The notes below the pieces were generated by a model. That model saw only the letters and a program-made list of their open reading frames with translations. It did not search any database and was not told where the DNA came from. From Caribbeanibacter sp964518305 (GTDB lineage Bacteria; Gemmatimonadota; Gemmatimonadetes; Palauibacterales; Palauibacteraceae): a stretch of 64,000 nt of DNA. Positions 1 through 7,907 of this stretch are shown piece by piece (positions within the stretch are counted from its first letter, which is position 1; the number at the start of each line of letters is the position of its first letter). The stretch covers positions 62,001-126,000 of the forward strand of contig CAZFDK010000001.1 in NCBI GenBank assembly GCA_964518305.1, given 5' to 3'. A program made the position numbers and the translations under genes.

Positions 1-198
1 CTCCAGCTCCAGGCCGCGGGGGATCACCACGAGGTCTCCGCCTCCCACGAGGCGACGGTCCCGGGACTGCTCGACCAGGGCGTCGCCGATGGAGAGCAGC
101 GTCACCGTGACCGCCACGCCCAGGGCGTAGCCGGCCAGCAGGAGGAGGCTCCGCCCCGGCTGGCGGGTCAGGGATCGGCGGACCAGACGGAGGATCAC
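1..198 (-). CDS. ABC transporter permease (FtsX-like), 5' part only
   Basis: Only the first 66 codons are inside the window; the gene continues beyond base 1. It starts at GTG 198, which overlaps the stop of the ATPase gene by four bases (GTGA). The visible part begins VILRLVRRSLTRQPGRS, followed by a hydrophobic segment (about residues 18-38) that includes LLLLAGYALGVAVTVTLL. This is the typical start of a MacB/FtsX permease: a basic cytoplasmic lead-in, then the first transmembrane helix. It is the last visible gene of a four-gene minus-strand export operon and would supply another membrane subunit to the ATPase at 195-914. The family call rests on the N-terminus and context only. Confidence 0.7.
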   Translation of the reverse strand, partial: MILRLVRRSLTRQPGRSLLLLAGYALGVAVTVTLLSIGDALVEQSRDRRLVGGGDLVVIPRGLELE

Positions 199-914
199 GT
201 CGCCAGCCTCCCGTCCACCAGCCGGAGGCGCCGCCCGGCCCCCTCCGCCAGCTCCACGTCGTGGGTCCCGACGACCAGGGTCGTCTCCTCATCACGCACG
301 AGATCCAGGAAGAGCTCCAGGATGTCGCGCGAGGTCTCCCGGTCCAGCTCGCCGGTGGGCTCGTCCGCCAGGAGGAGCGCCGGGCGGTTCGCCAGGGCCC
401 GTGCGATGGCGACGCGCTGGCGCTGCCCGCCGGAGAGCTGTGGCGGTCGGTGCTCCGTCCTGTCGCCGAGGCCGACGCGTCCCAAAAGCTCCCGGGCTCG
501 CTCGCGCCGCTCGCCGCGGCCCCGTCGCGCCTCGGCCATCGGGAGCTCAACGTTCTCTCGGGCCGTGAGGGCCGGCAACAGGTAGAAGCGTTGGAAGACG
601 AGCCCTACCCGGCGCAGGCGCAGCTTCTCCCGCTCGCGCTCGCCCAGCCCTCCCAGGTCGCGGCCATTCAGGAGGACGCGCCCTTCCGTGGGCGTGTCGA
701 CCCCGCCAAGCAGGTGGAGCAGCGTCGACTTGCCCGAGCCGCTGGGCCCGGTGACGGCCAGAAACTCGCCGCGGCGGACGTCCATGGAGATCCCGTCCAC
801 GGCCCGCACCGTCGCACCACCGACCCGGTACGCTCGCGTCACCTCGTCGGCCCGGACCACCGGCTCGTCGTCCGGCGCCTCGCGTACCCCGGAATCCGTG
901 CTCTTCACGGTCAC
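195..914 (-). CDS. ABC transporter ATP-binding protein (LolD/MacB type)
   Basis: This is the ATPase subunit of a MacB/LolCDE-type exporter, which works on periplasmic or outer-membrane substrates rather than importing solutes. The 239-residue protein has Walker A GPSGSGKST, the Q-loop LVFQRFYLLP, signature LSGGQRQR, Walker B ALLLADEPTGELD and the switch His in VVGTHD. The signature followed by DEPTGELD is typical of the LolD/MacB subfamily. I chose GTG 914, which overlaps the preceding permease stop by four bases; a second GTG at 908 is possible. Permease genes flank it on both sides with overlapping ends, so all four products should be made together. The substrate cannot be read from the sequence. 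Confidence 0.93.
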   Translation of the reverse strand: MTVKSTDSGVREAPDDEPVVRADEVTRAYRVGGATVRAVDGISMDVRRGEFLAVTGPSGSGKSTLLHLLGGVDTPTEGRVLLNGRDLGGLGEREREKLRLRRVGLVFQRFYLLPALTARENVELPMAEARRGRGERRERARELLGRVGLGDRTEHRPPQLSGGQRQRVAIARALANRPALLLADEPTGELDRETSRDILELFLDLVRDEETTLVVGTHDVELAEGAGRRLRLVDGRLAT

Positions 915-2089
915 AGCTCCTCTTCGTGCAGGGTCGGTGCGATCTCCAGGCCGGCCGCACGCCAGGCCGGCACCTGCGCCGCGGCCAGCCCACCGAGCAC
1001 CGTGCCTCCCAGGGCCAGAGTGGCCGTGCCGGGATCGAGGACGAAGAAACGGACGGACCTGGGCACGCCCGGGAAATCCGCCAGGATCGTTCCCAGGTAC
1101 TCGGCGGTGGCGAGCCCCAGGCCGAGCCCAAGCAGGGCGCCGGCGGTGCACAGCACCAGCGTCTCCACGCCGAGTCCGAGCAGCACCGTACGGCGAGAGA
1201 TGCCCATGGCCCGGAGGGCCGCGATCGTGCCGTACCGGTCGTTGATGGAGACGGCCATGACGGTGCCCACGAGCAGCAGGGTCACGATCACGCTCACGGT
1301 CCCCAGGATGTACGCCAGCTGCCGGAAATAGGAGAGGCGCTCGCGGGCCTGCTCCAGGAGCTCGTCGACGGAGGCCAGTCCGACGCCCGGGAAACGCTCC
1401 TCGAGGCCCGCCACGGCGGAGTCGGCGTCCAGGCCCTCGCGCAGCCGGACCATGAGGAAGGAGGCGCGATCGCGGCGGCCCGTGAGCGAACCCAGAGCCT
1501 CGATCCGTAGCGCCACCGGCCGCTCCTCGGCAGAGGCGTACAGAAAGTCCGCGCGCCCGACGATACGAAACGTCCGGGACGAGGCGCCGTCTCCTCCGGT
1601 GCCGCCCAGGAAGGCGCCGGTCCGAAGTCGCAGGGAGTCCCCGACCTCCAGGGAAAGTTCGGATCGAACGTCGTCGCCGATGAGCATCTCGTCCGGGGCC
1701 GCGGGCTGCTGCCCGTCGAGGAGACGGTACACCCCCTGCCGGTCGGGGTCGACGCCCAGGGCGAAGACGCGCATGGAATCGCCCGAGGCCAGAAGGTTGG
1801 AGCCGAGCACGGGCCCGACGTCGGTGACCTCCGGGGTCTCCACCAGGCGACCTCTCAGCTCGTCCACCCCGTCGATGGTGGCGCCGGTCTGGAAGGGGAG
1901 GGTCCCCGCCGGGGTCACCCGCACCGAGTACTCGCTCGTGGAGAAGAGCTCGCGAAAGCTCTCCTGGATACCGCCGCTCAGCATGAGCATGTCCAGGAGC
2001 ATGGCCGTCGAAACCGCCACTCCGGCCAGGGCCAGCAGGGTACGGCCGGGGTGCCGCCGGAGCTCCCGCCACGCGTGCTCGATCAGCAT
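911..2089 (-). CDS. ABC transporter permease, MacB/FtsX family
   Basis: A 392-residue permease of the FtsX/MacB class. It has a basic N-terminus (HAWRELRRHPGRT), a first membrane helix near residues 15-33, a large extracytoplasmic MacB_PCD-like domain of about 200 residues, and three C-terminal helices including LAYILGTVSVIVTLLLVGTV. The FtsX cytoplasmic loop signature AALRAMGISRRTVL is present. The start ATG 2089 overlaps the stop of the upstream half-permease by one base (TGATG), and its own stop overlaps the ATPase start. It presumably pairs with that ATPase in a mechanotransmission-type exporter. The family assignment is firm; the substrate is unknown. Confidence 0.9.
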   Translation of the reverse strand: MLIEHAWRELRRHPGRTLLALAGVAVSTAMLLDMLMLSGGIQESFRELFSTSEYSVRVTPAGTLPFQTGATIDGVDELRGRLVETPEVTDVGPVLGSNLLASGDSMRVFALGVDPDRQGVYRLLDGQQPAAPDEMLIGDDVRSELSLEVGDSLRLRTGAFLGGTGGDGASSRTFRIVGRADFLYASAEERPVALRIEALGSLTGRRDRASFLMVRLREGLDADSAVAGLEERFPGVGLASVDELLEQARERLSYFRQLAYILGTVSVIVTLLLVGTVMAVSINDRYGTIAALRAMGISRRTVLLGLGVETLVLCTAGALLGLGLGLATAEYLGTILADFPGVPRSVRFFVLDPGTATLALGGTVLGGLAAAQVPAWRAAGLEIAPTLHEEEL

Positions 2090-2955
2090 CAGCCTCCCAC
2101 CTCCTCCAGGGGATCCAGCCACAGAAGGCGTCCCGCGGCGAACGCGCCGGCCAGCAGCCCGAGGCCCACGGCCAGGGCCAGGCCGATCCCCACGGTCGCC
2201 GGAGTGAGCGTGGAGAAGGCCACCGAGGTGTCGTAGACGTCCCGGTAGTGGCTGTTGATGATCCAGGAGGTCACACGGCCCAGGCCGATGCCGAGCGCGC
2301 CCCCGACCACCGCCACCAGAGCCGCTTCCGCCAGGATCCATCCCAGGAGCGTGCGGCGGGAGATTCCGATGAGCCGCAGTGCCGCTACCTCCTGCCGCCG
2401 CTCCTGAACCTTGAGTACCATGATACAGGCCAGGAACACGCCACCGGCGGCAATGGTGATGACGCCGATGGCCCGGTGAAAGCGCTTCACGACGCGGAAG
2501 GTGGTGGAGGTGCGGGCCGCCACCTCCGCGCTTTCCAGCACCTGTGTTCCGGGGAGGAGCGACTCCAGCGCCGGGACCACGCTGTCCGGCGACGCCTCGT
2601 CGCGGAGGGCCACCGAGAACCGGTCCACCTGGTCCGTCCGGCCCGTCAGGGAGGCCAGATGGGGCAGATGCACGAGCACGCGGGGGCGATCCTCGGTGAG
2701 GCGGTAGGGGTCGGCCGGGAGCTCGTAGACGCCCGCCACGCTGGCGCGGCATCCGACGGAGTCCGGTGAGGGCGAGAGATGGAGGGAGTCGCCGGCCCCG
2801 AGTCCGGCGTCCCGGGCGAGCGGTCGGGAGAGAAGCACCGGCAAGGAGTCGGGGCAACTCTGCGTCGCGGCGCTGCCGGAGGCCGTCGCAGGGGCGAGGA
2901 GGATCGCGAGGACCAGGCCAGCCAGTAGCGGGAGGGGGATCGAAAATCGGTTCAT
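2089..2955 (-). CDS. Short FtsX-like permease with N-terminal signal-like helix
   Basis: A 288-residue protein and the first gene of the operon. It begins with a classic signal-like segment (LPLLAGLVLAILLAPATA), followed by an extracytoplasmic region of about 130 residues and then an FtsX domain with AALRLIGISRRTLL and three to four helices. It is about 100 residues shorter than normal FtsX/MacB permeases. The usual basic N-terminal TM1 block is replaced by a cleavable-looking leader, so this may be a half-size partner of the permease encoded next, with which it shares the ALR(L/A)(I/M)GISRRT loop. Start ATG 2955 is the first in frame that yields this leader. A truncated 5' end is an alternative explanation. 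Confidence 0.82.
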   Translation of the reverse strand: MNRFSIPLPLLAGLVLAILLAPATASGSAATQSCPDSLPVLLSRPLARDAGLGAGDSLHLSPSPDSVGCRASVAGVYELPADPYRLTEDRPRVLVHLPHLASLTGRTDQVDRFSVALRDEASPDSVVPALESLLPGTQVLESAEVAARTSTTFRVVKRFHRAIGVITIAAGGVFLACIMVLKVQERRQEVAALRLIGISRRTLLGWILAEAALVAVVGGALGIGLGRVTSWIINSHYRDVYDTSVAFSTLTPATVGIGLALAVGLGLLAGAFAAGRLLWLDPLEEVGG

Positions 2956-3422
2956 GGCACCAACGTCGGGTCGCCACCCCCGCCTCGGCAACCGTGTCGA
3001 CGGTCCGTCGTCAGCTCGTCCCGCGCCGCTTCCGAGACTCGCCGTGCAACCCAGAAGGGCGCTCCGGTGTAGGCACACTCGGAGGCCCCGACATTGCCAC
3101 CTTCGAGGGCACCCGAACGACCCCTTCACGGCCTCCAGGCTGAAGCAGCGAGGGGCACGACTTCTTGCGCGGGGACGCCCCGAGGGATATCTGATCATAG
3201 GTAGCTCCACGGCCGCAGCGCCTCATCCGGTGTCTCGGCCACTTCTGGCTTCCCGGCCCGATCGTTCGTGGCTGGGAAGATCCTCCGGTCGACGGGTTCC
3301 GCTTTCTTCGGCTCCGACGAATCGACAGACCATGTCGAACTGCGGCAACTGCCGACACGGACGCGCATGCACGCTCACGCCCTTGAGAACCTCTTCACCT
3401 TCGATCCGAGACTCGACTCACG
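2956..3422. other. Divergent intergenic region, ABC operon / rho
   Basis: These 467 bases separate the minus-strand ABC operon from plus-strand rho. I see no convincing coding sequence. Both promoters, and possibly a rho leader (rho genes are often autoregulated through long leaders), should lie here, but I found no clear -35/-10 pair. Confidence 0.5.
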
Positions 3423-4571
3423 GTGACCAACCAACCCCCTTCCTCACTCGGCGTATTAGAGCTCCTGCCCAACGGCGCCGGCTTCATCCGTCGTCGGAAC
3501 ACGGGTTACCAGCCCAGCGACGATGACATCTACGTGCCCCAGAAGCTGATTCGGAAATACGGGCTTCGGACCGGGGACGAGATCTCCGGAGAAGTGGGCG
3601 AACCGCCGAGCTCCGACAAGAGTCCCCCGCTCCGCTCCATCAGCGCGGTCAACGACCGGCCGCCGGAGGAGGCACGCGACCGGGAAGAGTTCGACCGCCT
3701 GCGCGCGGTCCATCCCAACGAGCAGATCCAGCTCGAGTGCGGGCTGACCCGACAGGGCAAGCCGGACTATACGAACCGCATCATCGACCTCTTCTGTCCG
3801 CTCGGGAAGGGACAGCGGATGCTCATCGTCGCGCCGGCCAAGGCCGGAAAGACCATGGTGCTGCAGGCCATCGCCGAGGGCGTCGTCACCAACCGTCCGG
3901 AGTGCACCCTCCTCATCCTCCTGGTCGACGAGCGGCCCGAGGAGGTCACGGAGATGGAGTCGTGCGGCTTCGGCGAGGTCATCTCCTCCAGCTTCGACTA
4001 CCCGGCGGATCGCCACACTGCAGTTGCCGAGATCACGCTGGAGCGGGCTCGTCGGCGTGCGGAGAGCGGAGACGACGTGGTGCTGATCCTGGACTCCATC
4101 ACCCGCCTGGCCCGGGCCTACAACCAGGTGGAGGAGGGCACCGGACGGACCCTGTCCGGCGGTCTCGACGCCGGGTCCCTGGAGAAGCCGAAGCGGTTCT
4201 TCGGCAGCGCCCGCAACATCGACGAGTCCGGAGGCGGCGGCTCGCTCACCATCATCGGCACCGCCCTGGTGGAGACGGGAAGCCGCATGGACGATGTGAT
4301 CTTCGAGGAGTTCAAGGGCACCGGGAACAGCGAGCTGGTGCTCAGCCGCGAGATCTCGGAGCGCCGCATCTTCCCCGCCATCGACCTGGACCAGAGCGCC
4401 ACGCGGCGGGAGGAGCTCCTCCTGGACGAGGACGCCCTGGAGATCTCCCGCGCCATGCGCCGTGAGCTGAGCGGGTCCCCGCCCGTGGAGGCCATGACCG
4501 ACGTCCTGGCCCTGATGAAGCGGACGGAGACGAACCAGGAGTTGCTGGACCAGGTGAAGGCGAAGATCTGA
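3423..4571 (+). CDS. rho: Transcription termination factor Rho
   Basis: Rho is the hexameric RNA-dependent ATPase that ends transcription. The 382-residue protein has the RNA-binding cold-shock-like domain in its first 80 residues (GVLELLPNGAGFIRRR, then DDDIYVPQKLIRKYGLRTGD). The ATPase core follows, with P-loop APAKAGKT at residues 137-144 (most Rho proteins have APPKAGKT), Walker B VVLILDSITRLARAYN, and the Q/R-loop region near RTLSGGLD. It starts at GTG 3423, the earliest in-frame start. It is slightly shorter than E. coli Rho (419 aa) because it lacks most of the N-terminal helical bundle. No strong ribosome-binding site is visible. Confidence 0.97.
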   Translation: MTNQPPSSLGVLELLPNGAGFIRRRNTGYQPSDDDIYVPQKLIRKYGLRTGDEISGEVGEPPSSDKSPPLRSISAVNDRPPEEARDREEFDRLRAVHPNEQIQLECGLTRQGKPDYTNRIIDLFCPLGKGQRMLIVAPAKAGKTMVLQAIAEGVVTNRPECTLLILLVDERPEEVTEMESCGFGEVISSSFDYPADRHTAVAEITLERARRRAESGDDVVLILDSITRLARAYNQVEEGTGRTLSGGLDAGSLEKPKRFFGSARNIDESGGGGSLTIIGTALVETGSRMDDVIFEEFKGTGNSELVLSREISERRIFPAIDLDQSATRREELLLDEDALEISRAMRRELSGSPPVEAMTDVLALMKRTETNQELLDQVKAKI

Positions 4572-4657
4572 TCTCGCCTCGATCGCGACACTCCGAGTTC
4601 CTGGCTGTGGCGAATTCTGCTTCGCGAGATCACCAGCGCAGAGGCGGCACCCGCCGG

Positions 4658-5512
4658 CTACTCGTCCTCCCCGCCGGCGTCCCCCTCGACCTCTCCGCGG
4701 AGACGTGCCCGCTCCCGGCGGGCGTAATGGAGGATCTCGTACGCTGAGGCCTTCAGCAGCCGCACCTCGCGCTCGTCCAGCTCGGCGCGCTGAAAGATGC
4801 TTCGGAAGCTGGTCATCTTCGGGCCGGGGTCGATGCCCGAGAACATTCCCAGCTCGTCCAGCGCCTCCTCCCACACTTCGAACAGCGACTCGAGCTCTTC
4901 GGTCGTGGCCCGGGGCACCTGATGGGTGGGCTTCGGCGAGAGGTCCCGGTCCGGAAGCTCCTTCTGCTCCCGGACCGCCCGCCTGAGCTCGTAGAAGACG
5001 ATCAGAGCCGCGTGGCTCAGGTTGAGCGACGTCTTCTCCGGATCGGTGGGAATGTTCAGCAGCTCGTGGCAGCGGTCGAGGTCTTCGTTGGAGAGCCCCC
5101 TGTCCTCGCGGCCGAAGACCACCGCCACGTGACCCCCGCCAGTGCGTGCGACGATCTCCGGGGCGGCCTCGCCCGGTTTCCGCCACTCCTGCTTCACCGA
5201 CCGTCGGCGGGCGGACGTGCCGATCACCCGGGTGCAGTCGGATAGGGCCCCCTCCAGACTGTCGTGCACCTCGGCGGCCTCCACCAGCTCGTCGCTTCCG
5301 TGGGCGATGCCCGTGAGCCGATAGGGATCCATCTCCTCGTCCGGGTTCACGACCCGGAGATGCCGGAGCCCCATGTTCATCATGCCGCGGATCACGAGCG
5401 CGATGTTCACCAGGTCCTGGGGTTCGTGCAGGACGACGACCAGGTGCTCGAACGGGTCGTCGGCGGCCCCGGGGAGGGGGCGAGGCGGATCGTGGGCCGA
5501 GGATCGGTTCAT
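4658..5512 (-). CDS. trmJ: SPOUT RNA 2'-O-methyltransferase, TrmJ-like
   Basis: A probable tRNA (cytidine/uridine-32-2'-O)-methyltransferase that uses SAM. The 284-residue protein carries the SpoU/TrmJ motifs: NIALVIRGMMNMGLRHLRVV near residue 36 (motif 1), VAVVFGREDRGLSNEDL (motif 2), and LNIPTDPEKTSLNLSHA (motif 3), which form the trefoil-knot SAM site. A charged C-terminal extension of about 90 residues, similar in length to the TrmJ dimer/tRNA-binding tail, ends in acidic residues. It is transcribed toward rho; the genes converge with an 86-base gap. TrmJ rather than TrmH is preferred because of the PTDPEKTSLNLS motif and the C-terminal tail. The exact tRNA position modified is inferred. 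Confidence 0.88.
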   Translation of the reverse strand: MNRSSAHDPPRPLPGAADDPFEHLVVVLHEPQDLVNIALVIRGMMNMGLRHLRVVNPDEEMDPYRLTGIAHGSDELVEAAEVHDSLEGALSDCTRVIGTSARRRSVKQEWRKPGEAAPEIVARTGGGHVAVVFGREDRGLSNEDLDRCHELLNIPTDPEKTSLNLSHAALIVFYELRRAVREQKELPDRDLSPKPTHQVPRATTEELESLFEVWEEALDELGMFSGIDPGPKMTSFRSIFQRAELDEREVRLLKASAYEILHYARRERARLRGEVEGDAGGEDE

Positions 5513-5845
5513 CGACGGGCGGGGAGATGCGTTCGGGTGTCGGGCGAAGCCGGTTGTCCGGCACCGACAAAGCTACCGATCGCGGCGCCAGCCCGGCCAG
5601 TGGAGGTGGGCGTCGGAACTGCTGCCGACGGGCTGACCACGGAACGCCGGACACGCCCCGGCGTATGTTATCGCAGAAAGGCGACAGCTTGATTCGCGAC
5701 CGGAGGTCCGGCCGGGAGGGGATGTGTGCGCGCCCCTTCCCGCAGGTTGACAGACCCGATTTCTGGGCGTAGGATCCCGGGCGCACTGGAGTCGAGCCTC
5801 ACCGGGCACGGCTCCTTTTCGCGACTGCGGGGCCCGGCGAGACCC
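5513..5845. other. Intergenic region upstream of the tRNA array
   Basis: This 333-base region lies between the trmJ start and tRNA-Cys. It holds a clear promoter at 5747-5775 (listed separately) and otherwise no supported gene. Confidence 0.6.
5747..5775 (+). promoter_or_regulatory. Sigma-70-type promoter of tRNA array 1
   Basis: TTGACA at 5747-5752, a 17-base spacer, then TAGGAT at 5770-5775. A perfect -35 with optimal spacing sits about 70 bases before the first tRNA, which fits a strong stable-RNA promoter. Confidence 0.8.
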
Positions 5846-5916
5846 GGTGCCGTGGCCGAGTGGCTAGGCAGGGGCCTGCAAAGCCCCCTACGCTGGTTCG
5901 ATTCCAGCCGGCACCT
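5846..5916 (+). tRNA. tRNA-Cys (GCA)
   Basis: Cloverleaf with acceptor GGTGCCG pairing with CGGCACC, anticodon loop CTGCAAA (anticodon GCA), TTCGATT T-loop and discriminator T, the normal base for tRNA-Cys. The CCA end is not encoded. Confidence 0.96.
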
Positions 5917-5954
5917 CTTCTTTCGGTGCCCACGATATCGGGCGCCCTGGACAT

Positions 5955-6027
5955 GCGGGCGTAGCTCAGTTGGCAGAGCGCAACCTTGCCAAGGTTGAGG
6001 TCGCCGGTTCGAACCCGGTCGCCCGCT
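5955..6027 (+). tRNA. tRNA-Gly (GCC)
   Basis: Acceptor GCGGGCG pairs with CGCCCGC; anticodon loop TTGCCAA gives GCC; discriminator T. Second member of the array. Confidence 0.96.
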
Positions 6028-6114
6028 CTTCATACCACATTCCAGGGACCGAACGCCGGCTCGCTCGTCGCGACTGCCTCCGCCTCGCGACGACCGCGGG
6101 ACCCACGGTCAAGG

Positions 6115-6188
6115 GGGGCGGTAGCTCAGCCGGCCAGAGCGCTGCGCTCACATCGCAGAGGTCAGAGGTTCGAGTCCTCTCCGCCCCA
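6115..6188 (+). tRNA. tRNA-Val (CAC)
   Basis: Acceptor GGGGCGG pairs with CCGCCCC; anticodon loop CTCACAT gives CAC; discriminator A. Reads GUG, a frequent codon in this GC-rich genome. Confidence 0.95.
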
Positions 6189-6209
6189 CTCTCCCGGTAC
6201 GAGCCGCAA

Positions 6210-6282
6210 GCGGGCGTAGCTCAGTTGGCAGAGCGTCAGCTTCCCAAGCTGGAGGTCGCCGGTTCGAAACCGGTCGCCCGCT
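6210..6282 (+). tRNA. tRNA-Gly (CCC)
   Basis: Acceptor GCGGGCG pairs with CGCCCGC; anticodon loop TTCCCAA gives CCC; discriminator T. Nearly identical in body to the other two glycine tRNAs in the array. Confidence 0.96.
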
Positions 6283-6335
6283 CTGGTCGCAGCCGGTCGG
6301 AGGTCGCCTCCTCCTGGCGTCCCGAAGACACTGGT

Positions 6336-6408
6336 GCGGGCGTAGCTCAGTTGGCAGAGCGTCAGCCTTCCAAGCTGAAGGTCGCCGGTTCGAGGCCGGT
6401 CGCCCGCT
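6336..6408 (+). tRNA. tRNA-Gly (UCC)
   Basis: Acceptor GCGGGCG pairs with CGCCCGC; anticodon loop CTTCCAA gives TCC; discriminator T. With the GCC and CCC copies it completes the glycine isoacceptor set within 460 bases. Confidence 0.96.
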
Positions 6409-6432
6409 CTTTCCTGTACCGAGAAGCAGCGA

Positions 6433-6461
6433 CCCGGCGAGGAGCTTCCGCTCCTGCCGGG
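6433..6461 (+). terminator. Hairpin closing tRNA array 1
   Basis: CCCGGC and AGGAGC pair with GCTCCT and GCCGGG around a TTCC loop, with one bulged G at 6439. No T-run follows (CTCTCGTAA), so it could be a processing or Rho-assisted terminator rather than a classic intrinsic one. Confidence 0.6.
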
Positions 6462-6517
6462 CTCTCGTAATGTCAGCGCCGTGCACTCCCGCGGAGGGGC
6501 GGCCGGCACCCCTGTAA

Positions 6518-6859
6518 ATGAGCGTCACCCTGCTTGGCCTCCTCGCCCTGCTCTCCCTGATCTCGGTCCTCGCGTACCGCTACCGTTCGGGACGTCAACA
6601 TCCCCCTTCGCCTGCCGAGGAGTCCGCGCCGGACGCCGGACGTGACACGGTTGTGTCCAGGGTCTCCGTCTACGGGGAGGAGTGTGCCGCCGTGCGGACG
6701 GCGGGGCGTGGGATCTACGTGAGGGGCGACGGTGTGGTCCTGATGGAGGGCGACACGATCAGGATCGACGACCGATCCTTCACGGTCACGAGGCTCAGGA
6801 GGACTCGCGAGAGGCGCACCGACGGCGTGCTGATCGTCGGGCTCAGCGAGCTCCCGTGA
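6518..6859 (+). CDS. Small membrane-anchored hypothetical protein
   Basis: A 113-residue protein, not recognised. It has one N-terminal membrane helix (LLGLLALLSLISVLAY), a short proline- and acid-rich linker, then a compact basic, beta-prone domain of about 65 residues (for example GIYVRGDGVVLMEGDTIRID). The topology suggests a cytoplasmic or periplasmic small domain tethered to the inner membrane. It starts at ATG 6518, 57 bases after the tRNA-array hairpin. No near neighbour suggests a role. It could be a conserved lineage-specific protein. Confidence 0.6.
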   Translation: MSVTLLGLLALLSLISVLAYRYRSGRQHPPSPAEESAPDAGRDTVVSRVSVYGEECAAVRTAGRGIYVRGDGVVLMEGDTIRIDDRSFTVTRLRRTRERRTDGVLIVGLSELP

Positions 6860-7190
6860 GCCCCCGGACCGGGCGAAGAAGTGTACCTGTGCGGGAGGTG
6901 CGGCAGCGCTCCCACCATCTTCGCGCCCCTCCCCATGCCTGCGTAGGATTGCGCCCACGGCTGGCCCCCGGCCCGGTGCCCCTCGATCTGCGAATAGCGA
7001 CGCAGCCTGCAAGAGCCGACTCCCCGTCCTCCGTGACCCGGGAGTCCCGGATCATCACTGTCTCGTGGGCGTCTTCGACGGTTATGTCGGGGCAGGCACG
7101 AAGTCTGTTCCCACGGAGACGACGCCCCTCGCGCTGTCGTGGGGCGCGTCGTTCGAGAGCAGACAGCCCTCGCAACGGGAGCGTGGCGCG
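6860..7190. other. Intergenic region without a supported gene
   Basis: These 331 bases lie between the two small membrane-protein genes. The frame of the upstream gene continues after its TGA for a further 28 codons and contains CGRC, but nothing supports readthrough. I see no promoter or repeat that I would defend. Confidence 0.4.
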
Positions 7191-7736
7191 GTGAATATTC
7201 TGACCCGGCTCGTCGACGTCTCCTTCCAGGAGCAGGAGGACGGCTCGGTCGCCTTCTTCCCGTTCGGCGCGGCCGGAGACGCCTACCGGATCGAATCTCC
7301 GGATCGCTACCGTCACATTCGTGGCTTCGTGCGCCGGTTCCTCCTGCACGTGCTTCCGGCCGTGGTGGTCGTCGCGCTGGCCGTGACGCTCCTCGCCCTG
7401 TGGAGGATCGGGGCGAGCGGCCGATCCCTGCTCGTCGCCGGGGGCACGGTCATCGCAGTCGCGCTCGCATGCGGGATCCATTACCGGAGTACGGTCCGCC
7501 GGCTCGTGGCCGGGCTCGAGACCACCGAGGCCAGCATCGACGTCGAGCGGTATCTGTGGTTCCCCACGGCGTTCCCCGAGCTGTACGCGATGCATCTGTG
7601 GGGCATCGGATTCACCGCGCTGGCCCTGGTGGGGCTGTCGCTCCTGTTTCCCGGCCTCGACGACCGCGTCGCGGGTCTCTGCGCCGGCGCGGTGGGAGTC
7701 CTCGGCGGGTGGGCCAGAGTGAAAGGGCGCGGCTGA
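7191..7736 (+). CDS. Hypothetical integral membrane protein
   Basis: A 181-residue protein not recognised as a family. From GTG 7191 (with GGGAG about 10 bases upstream) it has a 50-residue soluble start, then four probable membrane helices: LPAVVVVALAVTLLALW, SLLVAGGTVIAVALACGIHY, HLWGIGFTALALVGLSLLF and a shorter AGLCAGAVGVLGG. A longer in-frame start at 7065 exists, but the added 42 residues look non-conserved. It precedes the MarR promoter and is probably transcribed alone. Confidence 0.6.
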   Translation: MNILTRLVDVSFQEQEDGSVAFFPFGAAGDAYRIESPDRYRHIRGFVRRFLLHVLPAVVVVALAVTLLALWRIGASGRSLLVAGGTVIAVALACGIHYRSTVRRLVAGLETTEASIDVERYLWFPTAFPELYAMHLWGIGFTALALVGLSLLFPGLDDRVAGLCAGAVGVLGGWARVKGRG

Positions 7737-7799
7737 GACCCTCCCGCACCCGGTCTTTCGTCGAGCTCCCCGCGCCCGGCCCGGTCTCGGCCCCGGGGC

Positions 7800-7827
7800 T
7801 TGACATCGATTAGACGAGAAATATTTT
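7800..7827 (+). promoter_or_regulatory. Promoter of the MarR gene
   Basis: TTGACA at 7800-7805, 16-base spacer, TATTTT at 7822-7827. Two operator-like sites overlap these boxes (7799-7810 and 7825-7836), as expected for an autorepressed gene. Confidence 0.7.
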
Positions 7828-7836
7828 GATGTCGAA
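7825..7836 (+). promoter_or_regulatory. Operator-like palindrome overlapping the MarR -10 box
   Basis: TTTGATGTCGAA is a one-mismatch version of the perfect palindrome TTCGATGTCGAA found in front of wrbA. A weaker inverted version (CTTGACATCGAT) lies at 7799-7810 across the -35 box, with its centre 26 bases upstream. Confidence 0.6.
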
Positions 7837-7907
7837 CGATATGGAGGAGGCGGCGGCCCGCCCCGGCTGCGACACTCGAGACAAGACTCGAACGCGGGAG
7901 ACGAGCC

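Noticed and set aside
5668..6528. Open frames on both strands across tRNA array 1
   Set aside because: They run through cloverleaf tRNA genes and carry no protein motif.
6857..6945. Readthrough or selenocysteine at the TGA ending the 113-residue gene, since the frame continues with CGRC
   Set aside because: Only 28 more codons, no selenocysteine-insertion element seen, and no known Sec family fits.
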